Origin: Macrocybe gigantea
Taxonomy: Eukaryota > Basidiomycota > Agaricomycetes > Agaricales > Callistosporiaceae
Direction: 5' to 3'
DNA: 64,000 nt
NCBI GenBank assembly: GCA_011319805.1
Contig: SJRY01000111.1
Coordinates: 496,001 to 560,000 of the forward strand
Shown: positions 46,596-58,145 of the stretch, piece after piece
Numbering within the stretch: the first letter of the stretch is position 1
How the letters are laid out: every line of letters starts with the position of its first letter
Translations under genes and position numbers: made by a program
The notes under the pieces: generated by a model
What the model was told of the DNA's origin: nothing
The model's input: only the letters and a program-made list of their open reading frames with translations
Database searches by the model: none

Positions 46596-48181
46596 ATGCT
46601 CTCTCTCCTCCGTTCAGCGTCGAACAGCTTGCGGCAATGTTCGCGCTCCTCTCCCTATCTCCAGGCACAACGTAGCCTTCCCAGGTTGCTTTCTACGCAA
46701 GTAGAAGACCTTGAAGAAGTAGAAGAGGCCCTGCCTGACGAAAGTCCCGACGAGGAAGCGACTAGCTCGACGGATGCAAGGGATAGTGCTCCCGTCACGA
46801 CTTACAGAGAATTTCTAGAAAATATTGGGCGGAACTTTGAGAGGGCTGACCGCCCCTGCAATTGGCTCAGCCCGCATCTCGGCAAGGGAGAAGGAGTTGA
46901 GTTCGTCTTGCTGACTTCCGCGCATCTCTACTCACACGGCTCATTTGTACGTTAGCCGTTCCCCATGAATCCCTCTTTTAAACCGCCACCGCCAGTATCC
47001 GACTTTGTGAGGACTATCATATATGAAACTCACATGTATGACCCTATCAAGAACAACGTAAGGGCACTGTCTCAGCAACACCACCTTAGTCTTAAGCGCA
47101 TCAATGCGATCTTGCGCTTGAAAGGCATGGAGCAAGCATGGATAAAGGTAGATTTCAAGTTCATTTCACTGTTGTCACTCCCTTTCTGTGATGATACAAA
47201 ATATTCGATTAGTCTTGAAGACACCGAATAGTGCATGGTTATCCTTTCCTTTTTAACTGATTCTTGTGGCCTGATCGAAAATTTCTCATACTGTCTGCTG
47301 ACTCTCTTGTCCGTCCCAGGTAACTATAGTCCGACGTTCTTTGTCTCCCGCACTGAATACAAAATCCTGCATTGGTGCATTTTTGTAGGAGGTTGGTGTT
47401 TTCGCAATTCGGAACCTCTGATGAGATTGTGAACATTTCATTCGCGATTGGAAGACCATCTGCGGCGCCTTACATCGCCCTGATAATGGTTAAAAACTGT
47501 TTAATTGCAACCCCATCTGATTCGTTTCTATATTGCTATTGCTCTTTGGTCTGCAATCCTTGGTATCTGATGGCCAATATTTAGGGAAAACAATTGCAGA
47601 CCGGCTTTTGTCTAGGAATGGAGAAGATCCTTGGTGTCACCGTTGTGAAGACCACCCTAGACCGTGCAAAACTTCGGTACAATGCGCACGAAGCAGATAC
47701 TCTCGAAGAGGAAGAACGTCGCGACGCTGCAAGGCAAAGGTATCAGCGATCTTACTGGGAGTCTGTGCCCGAAAATGGAACGGTGAGTCTTTTCTATTCC
47801 ATTCAGGCCATGCTTCACTGACGCATGGTCACATTCCTTCAGGAACCGATTGTTCCTGCTTCTCTTGAGCATGCCAAGCAGACGGCGAAACGTTTCGCGG
47901 ACGCAGCGGAGCGGGCAAAGTCAAACGAGAAATTGATGCCGAAAGTTGATGGAGCAAACAAACTTCTACGACCCAGATCTAAGGTGCAGATAGTTCATAA
48001 GCTCGGACGGCCTCCGGTCAAGTTTGTCGATGTTGGAGGCAAGTTCATCGATGTGGAGGATCGGTTGCACAGAATGGCATTGGCGGAGAGGCGCGCGAGA
48101 GTTCGAGACAAGAGAGCGATACAGAGAGAGATCGCGAGGGACAAGCCAAGCGGCGCCGCCAGACTTCGGCGTAGGCATTAA
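46596..48181 (+). CDS. BOT1: mitochondrial small ribosomal subunit protein mS45 (Bot1 family)
   Basis: Mitoribosomal protein of the small subunit, known in fission yeast as Bot1. Exons 46596-46895, 46956-47147, 47585-47782 and 47843-48181 sum to 1029 bases, 342 residues, no frame break. The start MLSLLRSASNSLRQCSRSSP is a typical mitochondrial presequence. Conserved blocks: TYREFLENIGRNFERADRPC, FPMNPSFKPPPPVSDFVRT, LSQQHHLSLKRINAILRLKG, GKQLQTGFCLGMEKILG. The C-terminus is strongly basic (RRARVRDKRAIQREI). I placed the start at 46596 rather than at an upstream non-ATG codon in the same frame. The second intron, 47148-47584, is 437 bases long, far above the usual ~50 here. Confidence 0.88.
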
Positions 48182-48285
48182 TATTAATGCATACCAACGC
48201 TTTGTATCATATATTATGGGTTAATTTTCGTTCCACAGGTGAAATGCATTGTGAGTCATTGAGTAATAATTATATGATACGGCTT

Positions 48286-50805
48286 TTAATAGGCAAAGCG
48301 GAAATCCATACGTTTGTTCCCCTCGTCCTTCGTCGTCTCAACATATTCCCGTTGTTGCTGCAAGTAATGTGAGAAAACTAATGCAATCCCAGAGGTGTGA
48401 ATCATCCTTCACCTTTTCAGTCCATGAGCTCCAGATCTTCTCCCTCCTCCGGTTGACTGTTCGATAGAAGAAGTACGTAAAAATGTACAGACAAATGTTC
48501 ATCGAGCAAATCGCGATCAGCGTTCGGTTGCCTCGTTTATCTAGCGACACGATCAGTCTCCATTCTGCGTGTCCATGACAAGTTTGAACGCTCACATAGC
48601 GGCTAATCGTCGAGTATTGCGAAAGCGCTGATGTGAGCACGAAGTTCAAGCGTCGAAATGTACTACTGACCTTGTCATCCGTACGATAGATGTTTGCCTG
48701 GAAAAATCTTTAAGACCGGATAGAAAAAAAAAGACAACAGGAGTATATTCACTCACGTATGTGATAGCACCTGCTTGGACGAACATGTTATAGACGCTGG
48801 GAAGACGAGGATGAGGGATGAGGTCTTGGCGCATAGGCGACGATTTACCTCGCGGACACAGTCCTAAATCGCAGACGACTGAGAAAGCTGTATTAAGCGA
48901 CGTGGAGGTGCAGCGTACCTTGTTTTAACGCTGTACGAGTTCCGCGATGCCCACGCAACTTGGATGGGATGGACGTAAGGGAACCCCGTTATGAGCGTGA
49001 CCACGGCGAAATATATCCATTGGGATGTGTTCTTGTTAAAAGTGTACAATGCGATGAGCAGTGGCAGCGCCCAGATCTGTAGTACCACTGTCGCCGCCAC
49101 TCGACTATTGACTAGTTCGCTGAAGTAGGCCGTGATCAAGAGCATAACCATGCCGATAACGGTCGATGGGATGGAAAGCAAATTTGTTTCAGTGGTATTG
49201 AAGCCAAGGCGACGGAGAGATAGCGTCAAGTAAGTTTGAGGTGGACCGGCAGGCACTTGATGTTACCTGAGTCAGCGCAGAAACCTCCGGACAAAAATCA
49301 GTTGACCTACTCATGTGGACAATTCCGAGGCAATAAATAGGCCACATTCTCCAGTCTCGGAGAGCTTCGAATATCATGCGAGGAGACAGTCCCTGTCGGT
49401 TGTGCATGCTTGATTTAGAGGGATCATCCCGCAAGACCCTTGGAGTCTGTTTAGGCAACGTGATAATCCCCAAGCAATGGTAGAACGTACCTGTTCACCA
49501 TGATAACTTCCTCCCTTAGGAGAAAAAGAAATTGAGACATCTGGAGGTCTAGTTATGGAGAGTGTAAAAATACCGTTCTGAGAACCAGCCATTTGGCCTA
49601 AACCATGCCTTGGTTTGAGTAGGACCAGGGGGCATGAGGAACCAAGAAGTGAGGCCAACAGAGAAGGTGATTAAGCCCTCGATCAGGAATAGATATCGCC
49701 AGCCCTCTTTTCCATTCACGCCGCGTAACCGTAGAATGCCGATGGCAAGGAAAGCGCTGACAATATGGGATATATAATTTGAGATCCAGAAAAATGCCAA
49801 CCTGATTGGCACTGCAGGCTGTCAGATATCGGATTTTCATTGACGAACGAGGGGTTGACTTACACTCATTTTTAGTATAGAAGTAAGATAAGTATAGGAC
49901 GACATCAGGGATGAATCCCCCTTGCATGAATCCCAGTAAAAACCTATGCGAGGGTACTAGAAGTCACGACTGGTGTTATATACCAAAACACACGGACAGA
50001 CCTGCACGCTAAGAACGAGGCGCGACCTTTCAACCAAAACTGGCTGAACGATACCGTGCTCCAGAGGACCATCTACGACAATGTTAGCTCAACCCGTGGC
50101 CGGCGATTTAAACATAAAACATACTTGTGCGGGAATCCAAACGTCTGGGCCAACACGCTTTGACACAAGCTGCGAGGGCAGCTCTGTACATAAAAATCAA
50201 TTTATGCATATGTCTGGACATTGGAAGCATTACCTGCTATCAAGAACGACAACCGGAAAAGTGTGTTCCCAAGATTGAAATCGTTCGTCGTAAGCCCGAG
50301 GTCCTCCAAGAAATTGTCTGAATTGGCTTGAGAGATGTTCCCCCGATCTAAGTCAAGCGAAAAGAACATGATGCATGCCCAAAGCGCGATACGCCAGTCA
50401 ACTTTTCGGACGAGTTTCTGTCGGGGTCGGGCCGCGTCGGTCTTCTTGAAACTGGTGAATTAAGGAACATACCTTTTCTTCCCGATAGGTCCAACGGGCA
50501 TCCGGGTCGAAGCGATGGGCGTTTTCGTACTCTGGAGGTGGTCTGTATGCCTCCAGGGTCACAGGATCGTCGAAGACGGACGGCCGTGTTGCGATTGCGT
50601 CGAGGTCTTCGGCAGGTCTTCCCCAGGATCTCCAAAAAAGGAGTGCATCGGTTGGCCGGGTTTCGCGAGGCGGTGCAAGCGCCAGCGCAGGGTTGTCCTC
50701 AATTAAAGTGCTATTGGGACTCAAATTCCCCTTTTCATGATCGAGGGATTCGTCCAAAGAAGGAGTTTTGCCCGCAGCATGTAGACCAACGAGGCGTGTA
50801 GACAT
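48286..50805 (-). CDS. major facilitator transporter, Dal5/allantoate permease (anion:cation symporter) family
   Basis: Plasma-membrane symporter for a small organic anion; relatives carry allantoate, pantothenate, nicotinate or biotin precursors. About a dozen exons on the minus strand from the ATG at 50805. A ~110-residue cytosolic lead ends in the family start [20 protein letters not shown] with [14 protein letters not shown] after the first helix. Further markers are [53 protein letters not shown] and [14 protein letters not shown] tail [20 protein letters not shown] closes the family alignment. Between GTCAGTAG and GTGAGCG donors sits a 7-base exon (48602-48596, CCGCTAT), needed to keep DDKPLYKRGNR in frame. 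The substrate cannot be read from sequence. Confidence 0.85.
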
Positions 50806-51112
50806 GGCAGAGTCAGTTCACGGCAGCTCTTGGGCGCCGTCCCACGAACAAGAACGCTTCTTATGCATATCAAGCAAATGGAGAAGATAAGGTGACATAC
50901 CTGGGTAAAATGACGAAGAAGGATTGATACATTGCGCGTTGAGAAGACAAGATGGCGCGATTGAAGAACCAACATCCAAATTGGGATGGAAAATTGCCAT
51001 TTATGGAAGTTGCCCTAAGGAACACTAATAGTACCTAGATGTAAAATGAGTCCTCGTTAATCTCTCAGTTACTAATTTACATCTTGATAGCACGCGACGA
51101 ACGGCACCGAAA

Positions 51113-52981
51113 TTACCGGGCGCGTCCACGTCCTCTCAATGCTTTTTGCGCCGCGCCAGGGGGGAGCTTAGGCCCGGTACTCGGCTGTATTGGAAGCGTT
51201 AGATTGGTCAGGTACAATTAGGCTAGAGACATACCGCTTCGCTCTGGGGATTCCTAACCGTTTCGTCAACGCTGAGGATCAAACACGCAGCTTCCGTCGC
51301 GCTGCTGATCGCGTTGAGTTTCACCAAGCTAGGTTCCCAAACGAAAGCCTCCATATTGTCGCGGATGCCGGTTGCACCATCCACATCTACTCCATACCAA
51401 GTTTCGCCTTTCGCGTGCTTCATCCGCAGCTTATTCAAAATATCCGTCGAATCAAGACCGGCATTGTCGCAGATCTGGCGTGGAATGATTTCCAATGCTT
51501 TCGCAAATGCAGTCATGATGAGCTGCAGTTTTCCCGGGATGGATAAAGCGTGCTTCCTGACATGGGCGGACAATTCCATCTAGAGTCTTTGAGCTCAACG
51601 GAGTGAAAAGGGGAATCAGGAAGAACCGTACCTCGATCGCTCCTCCGCCTGCCACAACTTCGCCGTTTCTGACAGCTCGCTTGACGACCATAATGGCGTC
51701 ATGCAGGCTACGTTCTACTTCCTCGATGAACTGCTCAGCGCCGCCACGCAAGATCAACGTGCATGTTTTGGCTTTGGGACATTCTTCGAAAACGTTGTAT
51801 CGTTCACCGCCAATTTGTCTTTCCTCGAACAACCCGCACGTGCCCAAGTGTTCTCGAGTTATATCCGAACAGGTTGATTGGATCGATCCACCGACAGCTT
51901 GAACGACGCGACGCAGATCTGCTGCTGGTACTCGACCTGCGCAGAAAATATCCCTGTCTGCAAACCATTGCGTAGCTAGATCACCAATTGGTAGCTTGCT
52001 GAGGACAACTTTAGCACCGGTTTTTTCGATAGCCTCCAGTTTTCGATAGATGATCTCCCACTCCGCGTCGACGATCGCTTGGTAATCGGAGACAGCCTCA
52101 ACACGGACTTCGGCGTTATCCTTTTCCGCCTTCAATTCGAGTTCGACGTTCAAGCAGAGGATAAGAGGATCGTGGAAGAGCTTGGGCTGTTGCTCGGCTC
52201 CGGCATATGTGAAGGTCTTTTTGAATGAGACTCCCCGTATGAGTAGGGAATCCTGCATCCCACCTCCAGGGATTTTCTTGACACCGATGAGCGACTCATC
52301 TAGATCATCCTGATCGAGACTGAGCACGGCGTCAACAACCATGTTGGCAAAAAAAGGTTTTTCAGAGTGAATGAGTTTTGATGACATCGATGTAGATGCA
52401 CATTTAAGAAGTAAGGACCGGAATCGTCTGTACGTCACAACATGTTATATGGTCAGCGCGGAACGAGGAAATAAGCAAGTTCACTTACTCTGGGTTTGTT
52501 TTATCCACGGTGACTTGCAGTTCTTTTATCCGATCGATAGCCTTTCAAAATATGAGGTGACATCCTACAAAACAGATGTAATGCTCACCAGTTGCGATGC
52601 CTTTCGGAATCCTTTCATGATGATATGGGGGCTTATACCTTCCTCGATATACCCGCGAACTTCCTTCAGTAATTGAGCAGCCAGCAGGACCACACTCGTA
52701 GTCCCGTCTCCGACTTCAGCATCCTGCGCACGTGCAATATCCACCAATGTCCTCGCAGCGGGATGGACAATGTCGAGTAATTTGAGGATGGTCGCGCCGT
52801 CGTTCGTGATTTGCGCTTCGCCTCGATCCGATACAATTAATTTGTCCATGCCTCTAGGCCCGAGCGTGCTTGCTAGCGTTTGAGCAATAGCAAGACATGC
52901 AGAAATATTGGATAACAACTGAGGAGTGCCCTGCGAAGTATCGGTCCCCTCTCGCAGGAGAAGCACAGTCGGTTGCTGCAT
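51113..52981 (-). CDS. CCT7: chaperonin TRiC/CCT subunit eta
   Basis: ATP-driven cytosolic chaperonin subunit that folds actin, tubulin and WD40 proteins (G-beta at 9.3 kb is a plausible client). Five minus-strand exons (52981-52589, 52541-52489, 52427-51632, 51579-51235, 51184-51113) sum to 1659 bases, 552 residues, no frame break. The start [18 protein letters not shown] is the eta N-terminus. The ATP-site blocks are [22 protein letters not shown] and [20 protein letters not shown] near 430 is the C-terminal nucleotide motif. The apical segment [20 protein letters not shown] is eta-typical. The tail ends GRGRAR. An upstream in-frame ATG exists; 52981 is preferred on family grounds. It diverges from RAD5 with 220 bases between start codons. 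Confidence 0.94.
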
Positions 52982-53201
52982 AAAAAGCAGCTTAGCACCA
53001 AATCTCGCTCCCATATGAAGTGCGTACCATGGGAAGTGGGCGCTGCATTCTGGATGATTGGAGGCCGATATAGAATTCAAGAGCTGACGAACTGATCTGA
53101 TGCTTTGTTGGGCTCTGTTTATCTTTTCGCGTTTTCAGCGTGTTGGTGGCCAATGTTCCTGACTCGTCGACGCGTTCTAGTCCGACTAGCTTCTCCACGT
53201 A

Positions 53202-56200
53202 ATGGGCGACGCGCTTTCATCTGATGCGCCTCCTGAGAGCTTGTTCTTCGCAGGCTCGGATGACGAGGAGTCGGCCGCGGCTGCAATGGAGTCCCCCCAG
53301 ACTGCATCAACTCCAGCTGACGTTCCCTCTTCACCCTCAGGACAATCCAATCTTTTCATTCCAGACAGTGACGACGATGACATAGAAATGAAAGAGGTCG
53401 AATCGCCTCTATTGGACAAGAGGAGATTGGAAGTCGGGAGCGCGGATGTCGGCCTGGGTATTATCACTGCTCCAGCGGAGCCAACCAAGGAACAGCAACA
53501 GCCTCTTTTGAATCTCGATGTTACACCTTCACAGGCGGCAGTCTCGACGACACGCATCATGTCCGACGGCCCACCAACGAAGAAAAGGCGTATATCACAT
53601 CTCCGCGCGATGAACCTTTACCTGAACTCGCACCGATGTATCTGGGCGAAATTCTTGTCTACGATGCGTGGAGCAATGTCTCTGGAAAAGGCTACATAAA
53701 GCAGAACGAGCCGTCAAAGTTCAAAGAGACAAAGTAAACCAAGGTGCCAATGGCAAATCGGCTGCAAATCAGGCGAAGAAAAACGGGAACAAGAAGAGGC
53801 AAACGTCTATCTCTTCTATGACTAAACCTCAACCTGCGGTAAGAAAGAGCAAGCCCGATAGTATTGTTCGCTTATTGAATGAGCGTGGATCTGGTACGTC
53901 ATGAGATCTGGTCGCATCCAACACTTCGCTTGACCGTTTTGCTGTTTTGCATTTCATCTCGGCTATAAAAGAGTTTGGACGCCTCCCAACGCGCATCTCT
54001 TCGTGGATGTCTAAGTTGCTAGATCTTGGTATGACCTCGAGCATATAACTTTACTTGATTTTTCTCTAATTATTGGGAAGACATTGTGGAATTTCGTGGG
54101 ACTATGACAGACTGCCCTCCAAAACTTGTCACAGGCGGAAGCCTTATTGTCACACTGCAGGCATATTTGCTTCCGGCGGCCTTCAAGCTACCCTCTCCTT
54201 CATCTTCGGATGACTTGACGCGACATATGTTTGATGAAGGTCGAGAGACTCTTGATGAGCAGTAAGATTCGCTGGGAGCCAGAGTTTCGACCCTTACTCT
54301 ATTTTCTTATTCAGGATCCTCCGAGAACGCAAGGAAGCTGTTTTGAAGCTCTTCGATGTAATCGGTCTAAAGCCAGCAGCTGGAGCTGCTGTCAGATCAA
54401 ACGAGAAAGTTCACGAGAAAGCTCTGAAACGCCTCTCTCGACACAAGTCGAAGAAAGTGAAAGAGATAGTGGGCGATGACGAGGAGATTGAGGTGGATGA
54501 TTCTGAAGACCTATCCAAAAACGAGATCGATACCATCTACAGGAAGTCAGTATACTCTACGATAGGTGTTACGACCGAGCTCATCTGTCCTCAGAGCTCA
54601 GCGTCACGATTCCACCATGGGGATGATGGACCCACCAGGAACATTCAATCTCGCCCTGCGAGGATACCAGAAACAGGCTCTCCTGTAAGCCTCGAGACGA
54701 TGATCTCTTTCGCGCGAATATTAACACTTCTATAGGTGGATGCATTCCTGGAGACCGGGAGATGGATGCTCGGGAATCGACCTCAATGCACCCGTTGTGG
54801 GCACAGTACGTTGTGTTTTACCTGTAAAAATACGGCTTATGCGTGCCACAGATACATATTCCCGGAGAAGCCAGAAGTTGATGGAAATATCATCGACTTA
54901 ACCGGGGAAGAAAAATGCTTTTATTTGAACCCATATTCTGGAGAAATGAGTCTCGAATTCCCGAAAGCTGAGAGAAAATGTCATGGAGGGATCTTGGCGT
55001 ATGTTCAGGCTTTGATTCAGATCCTGATACCATTCCTAGTCTGACTGCCCTGACAGAGATGGTGAATCTCGTTTCGTTCCGTTTTAAATAAGAATTGATG
55101 TCATTCTGGCGCCTCCGATGCATCGATGTACAGAAAGTAGGTTCAGCTATCCTGTCCAGCATTACATCTACTAAGGCTCTGAAATTTCCCTTAGTGGGAA
55201 TGGGCAAAACGATCATGATTTCTGCTTTGCTTCACACCAATACTACAGGTTCCTACCATCAAAATACAAGCGGCGCTGCGTCGGTATCAAAGCACCGCCA
55301 ATTGAAATTGAACAATGCCTTTCGCACGGACCAAAAACCAAGAATTGAACGCCGACCTGCAACACTGATCGTCGCCCCTGCCTCTCTCCTTGCTCAATGG
55401 ATGGAAGAAATTGAGCGATCAAGCAAGCCTGAAACTATTCAAGTTTTCGTATGGCATGGTCAGAATCGGTCAGATCTCGAAACGGCTCTTGAAGCAGACG
55501 GTGAGGGCGACAAGAGCATCAGAGTTGTGATAACTTCATACGGGGTCTTGGCTTCCGAGCATGCCAGCACGTAAATTTCAAGGGCTCGCGATCTACAGTA
55601 TTTGAAAGTGGGTTTCTCCAAGGAATCCGATCTTTCGATTCCTGACGATATGGATATCAGTCGAGTGGTTCCGTGTCGTTCTTGATGAGGCACATTCTTG
55701 CAAATCCCGGACGAGTAAGACAGCCAAAGCTGTCTACGCCCTCAAAGCGGAGAGACGATGGGCAGTGACAGGTAGAGTACTGCTTAAGTTGAATTTCTTT
55801 ATGATAATGTTGATAATTTTGAGAAGGACGCCAATCGTCAATAAATTAGAGGATCTCTATTCTCTTCTGTAATTTCTTCCCACCTTTGCCTGGAGCTGTT
55901 CTGACAACGAATCATCGAAAGAAAATTCCTCGATTTTAAGCCTTGGTCTAATTTTGCCTTTTTCCGATCGTGAGTCCCTGACCTTCATTCAGTTTCTGGC
56001 GAGTGACGTGGTTCAGCTTCATTACTCTACCCTTCCTGGCTCGAGATCATAAGGCAATTGAAATCGTTCAAGTGATCCTAGAAAGCGTCCTGCTTCGCAG
56101 AGAAAAACACACGCGAGACACGGATGGAAAATTAATAGTCGAGTTACCTTCCAAAGAGGTAGGTCAGAGGCTCCCCTGTAGCAAATAATTTAACAGCCTT

Positions 56201-57764
56201 GCAGGTCAAAATTGAGAACTGGAATTCTCACCTCTTGAGCGAAAGTTATATGACTCGATTTATACTTCTGTTAGAAGATTTCGAACGATTGAACGCCAAA
56301 GGCCTCGTCAGCAAGAATTATACGCATATACTTGCAATGCTTATGAGGTCGGCAATCTCGCCCTCGCTCGTCTCCGTTCCGCTAATCTAGCCTCTCTTCA
56401 AGATTGAGACGGGCTGTGCTTCATCCCAACCTGGTCTTTCCAAAGGAAGATGAACGACCAGTATCTTCTAGTGCAAAGGAGAGTATTATCGACGTGGACG
56501 ACCTCATCAAAGGCTTCACAGAAAGTGCCGAGAGTGGCCAAAGCTTGTTTGCAGAGGAGATATTGACCAATATCCAAGATGAGGCTTCGGAATGTCCCAT
56601 ATGCTTGGATGTCATGGAATACCCTGTCATAATACCAGGTTGTATGCACCAATGGTAAGACACTTGTACCTAAGAGTTTGAGTTTGCTCATTCGCATTGT
56701 TCTCCAGCTGTAAAGATTGTATTCAGGCTTATATAGCGATGCGAGAGGAGCAAGGCGGAGAAGCGAAATGTCCGACTTGTTCAAATGGTCCGGTCAAGGT
56801 ATGTTCGGTCGCTGACTTAATTGACTTCAATGACTTAACATTTATACGATCAGGGGAGCGAACTTATCGAGGTGATTCGGAAAGACAGGACCACAACGAC
56901 CTGCAATCGTCTCAAACTAAGATCGCTCTGCGTCGAAACAACTTTGATTCTTCGACGAAGCTCGAAGCGTTAATAAAGAGCCTTCGTGCGCGGTCACTCC
57001 CTATTCTTGTTCACTACTTGGATTTTGATGGGTTTTAGGAGCACTTCGCGCTCAAGATCCCGGTTTCCGTGCTGTAGTCTTCTCGCAGTTTACTAGCTTT
57101 TTAGATCTTATCCAGATCGCATTAGAGCGAGAACAGTTTGACCAATACCGCTTTGATGGAGCAATGGACGTGAAGAAGAAAAATGCAGCCATCACCGAGT
57201 TCAGGACGCCTTCAGGGACACCTAAAATCCTGATCATAAGTTTGAAAGCGGGCGGTGTAGGATTAAATGTACGTTTTGCTCCACTTTATGGTGATTGACC
57301 ACTCAGGCATTTTACTAGTTGACTTGCGCTAATCACGTTTTTATGGTAAGTCTGCCAACTAAACTACATCTCTGTGTCCTCCGGATGGCCACTATTCTCA
57401 CTATTCTACGCAGATGGACTGTTGGTGGAACGCCGCAACGGAGAATCAAGGTAAGATACGAGACGAACACTTGCTGACAACGGAACCTAACTGCAAATTA
57501 CAGCTATTGACCGTGTGCACAGAATCGGACAAGAAAAGACCGTCTATGTTACCCACTTCATTGTACCCCTTCCTTCATCCTCTTTTTACATCTTTTCTCA
57601 ACGCTCTACTGCAGGTCAACGATACCATTGAAGGCCGCATTCTCGCCATCCAGAAGAGGAAAACAGCTATTGTGAAGGAGGCATTCAAATCCGCGGGAGG
57701 AAAGAGGGATAGTGTCGATCTAGAGAGTATTGAAAACTTGAAAATCATATTCGGTGTCGACTAA
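53202..57764 (+). CDS. RAD5: Rad5 DNA helicase / ubiquitin ligase (HIRAN, SNF2, RING), many frame breaks
   Basis: Post-replication repair enzyme that polyubiquitinates PCNA and remodels stalled forks. About 20 exons. N-terminal acidic region with a SUMO-like motif (IPDSDDDD); HIRAN domain ([39 protein letters not shown]); SNF2 motifs [14 protein letters not shown] (I), [19 protein letters not shown] (Ia), [15 protein letters not shown] (II), ERRWAVTG (III). The C3HC4 RING reads [20 protein letters not shown] then CCKDC and CPTC. Helicase C motifs follow: [53 protein letters not shown]. The end is NLKIIFGVD. Frame breaks needing added bases sit near 53597, 53712, 54748, 54780, 55565, 55826, 56216, 56275 and 56880. 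I could not place the exon carrying the DE of DEMG near 55057. Order and content of domains leave no doubt on identity. Confidence 0.92.
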
Positions 57765-58145
57765 CTCATTTGATGTACTACTAATTCTGTATGGTGGAGA
57801 TAATAATAGGTTGGAGATCTGGTGGATATCGTCGCGCTGGCCAACTCAAGCGTACATAATCTAATCCTTGTCGCACCAATTTGTACGCAAGATCCTCGCG
57901 ATGCGACTTTACATGCTATCCAACCATTGTAGGGAGCCACAAGATGGATATGAGGTGACTTGCTTCTTTTTTTGGCCTATAATCAGCAGTCTCTGTTCAC
58001 CAGCAAGTGCGTGGATGTAGCGAAGCGCTAAGATGAATAGCAGAGGTAAATTATAGAAGGCTGACATGTCTCCACATTGGCAACGGGCCAAAGGCAGAGA
58101 GGCTTGAACAGACTCGGAAAGGTGCCTCGACACTCATTGTAAGAT

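Noticed and set aside
47235..47432. Open frame inside the long mS45 intron
   Set aside because: It shows no protein-like conservation and no splice signals linking it to the gene. The flanking exons join directly in the conserved WIKGKQLQTGF.
34707..57764. A coordinated pathway cluster linking WSS1, RAD5 and the F-box gene
   Set aside because: The genes are spread over 23 kb with unrelated genes between them and on both strands. There is no sequence sign of co-regulation.
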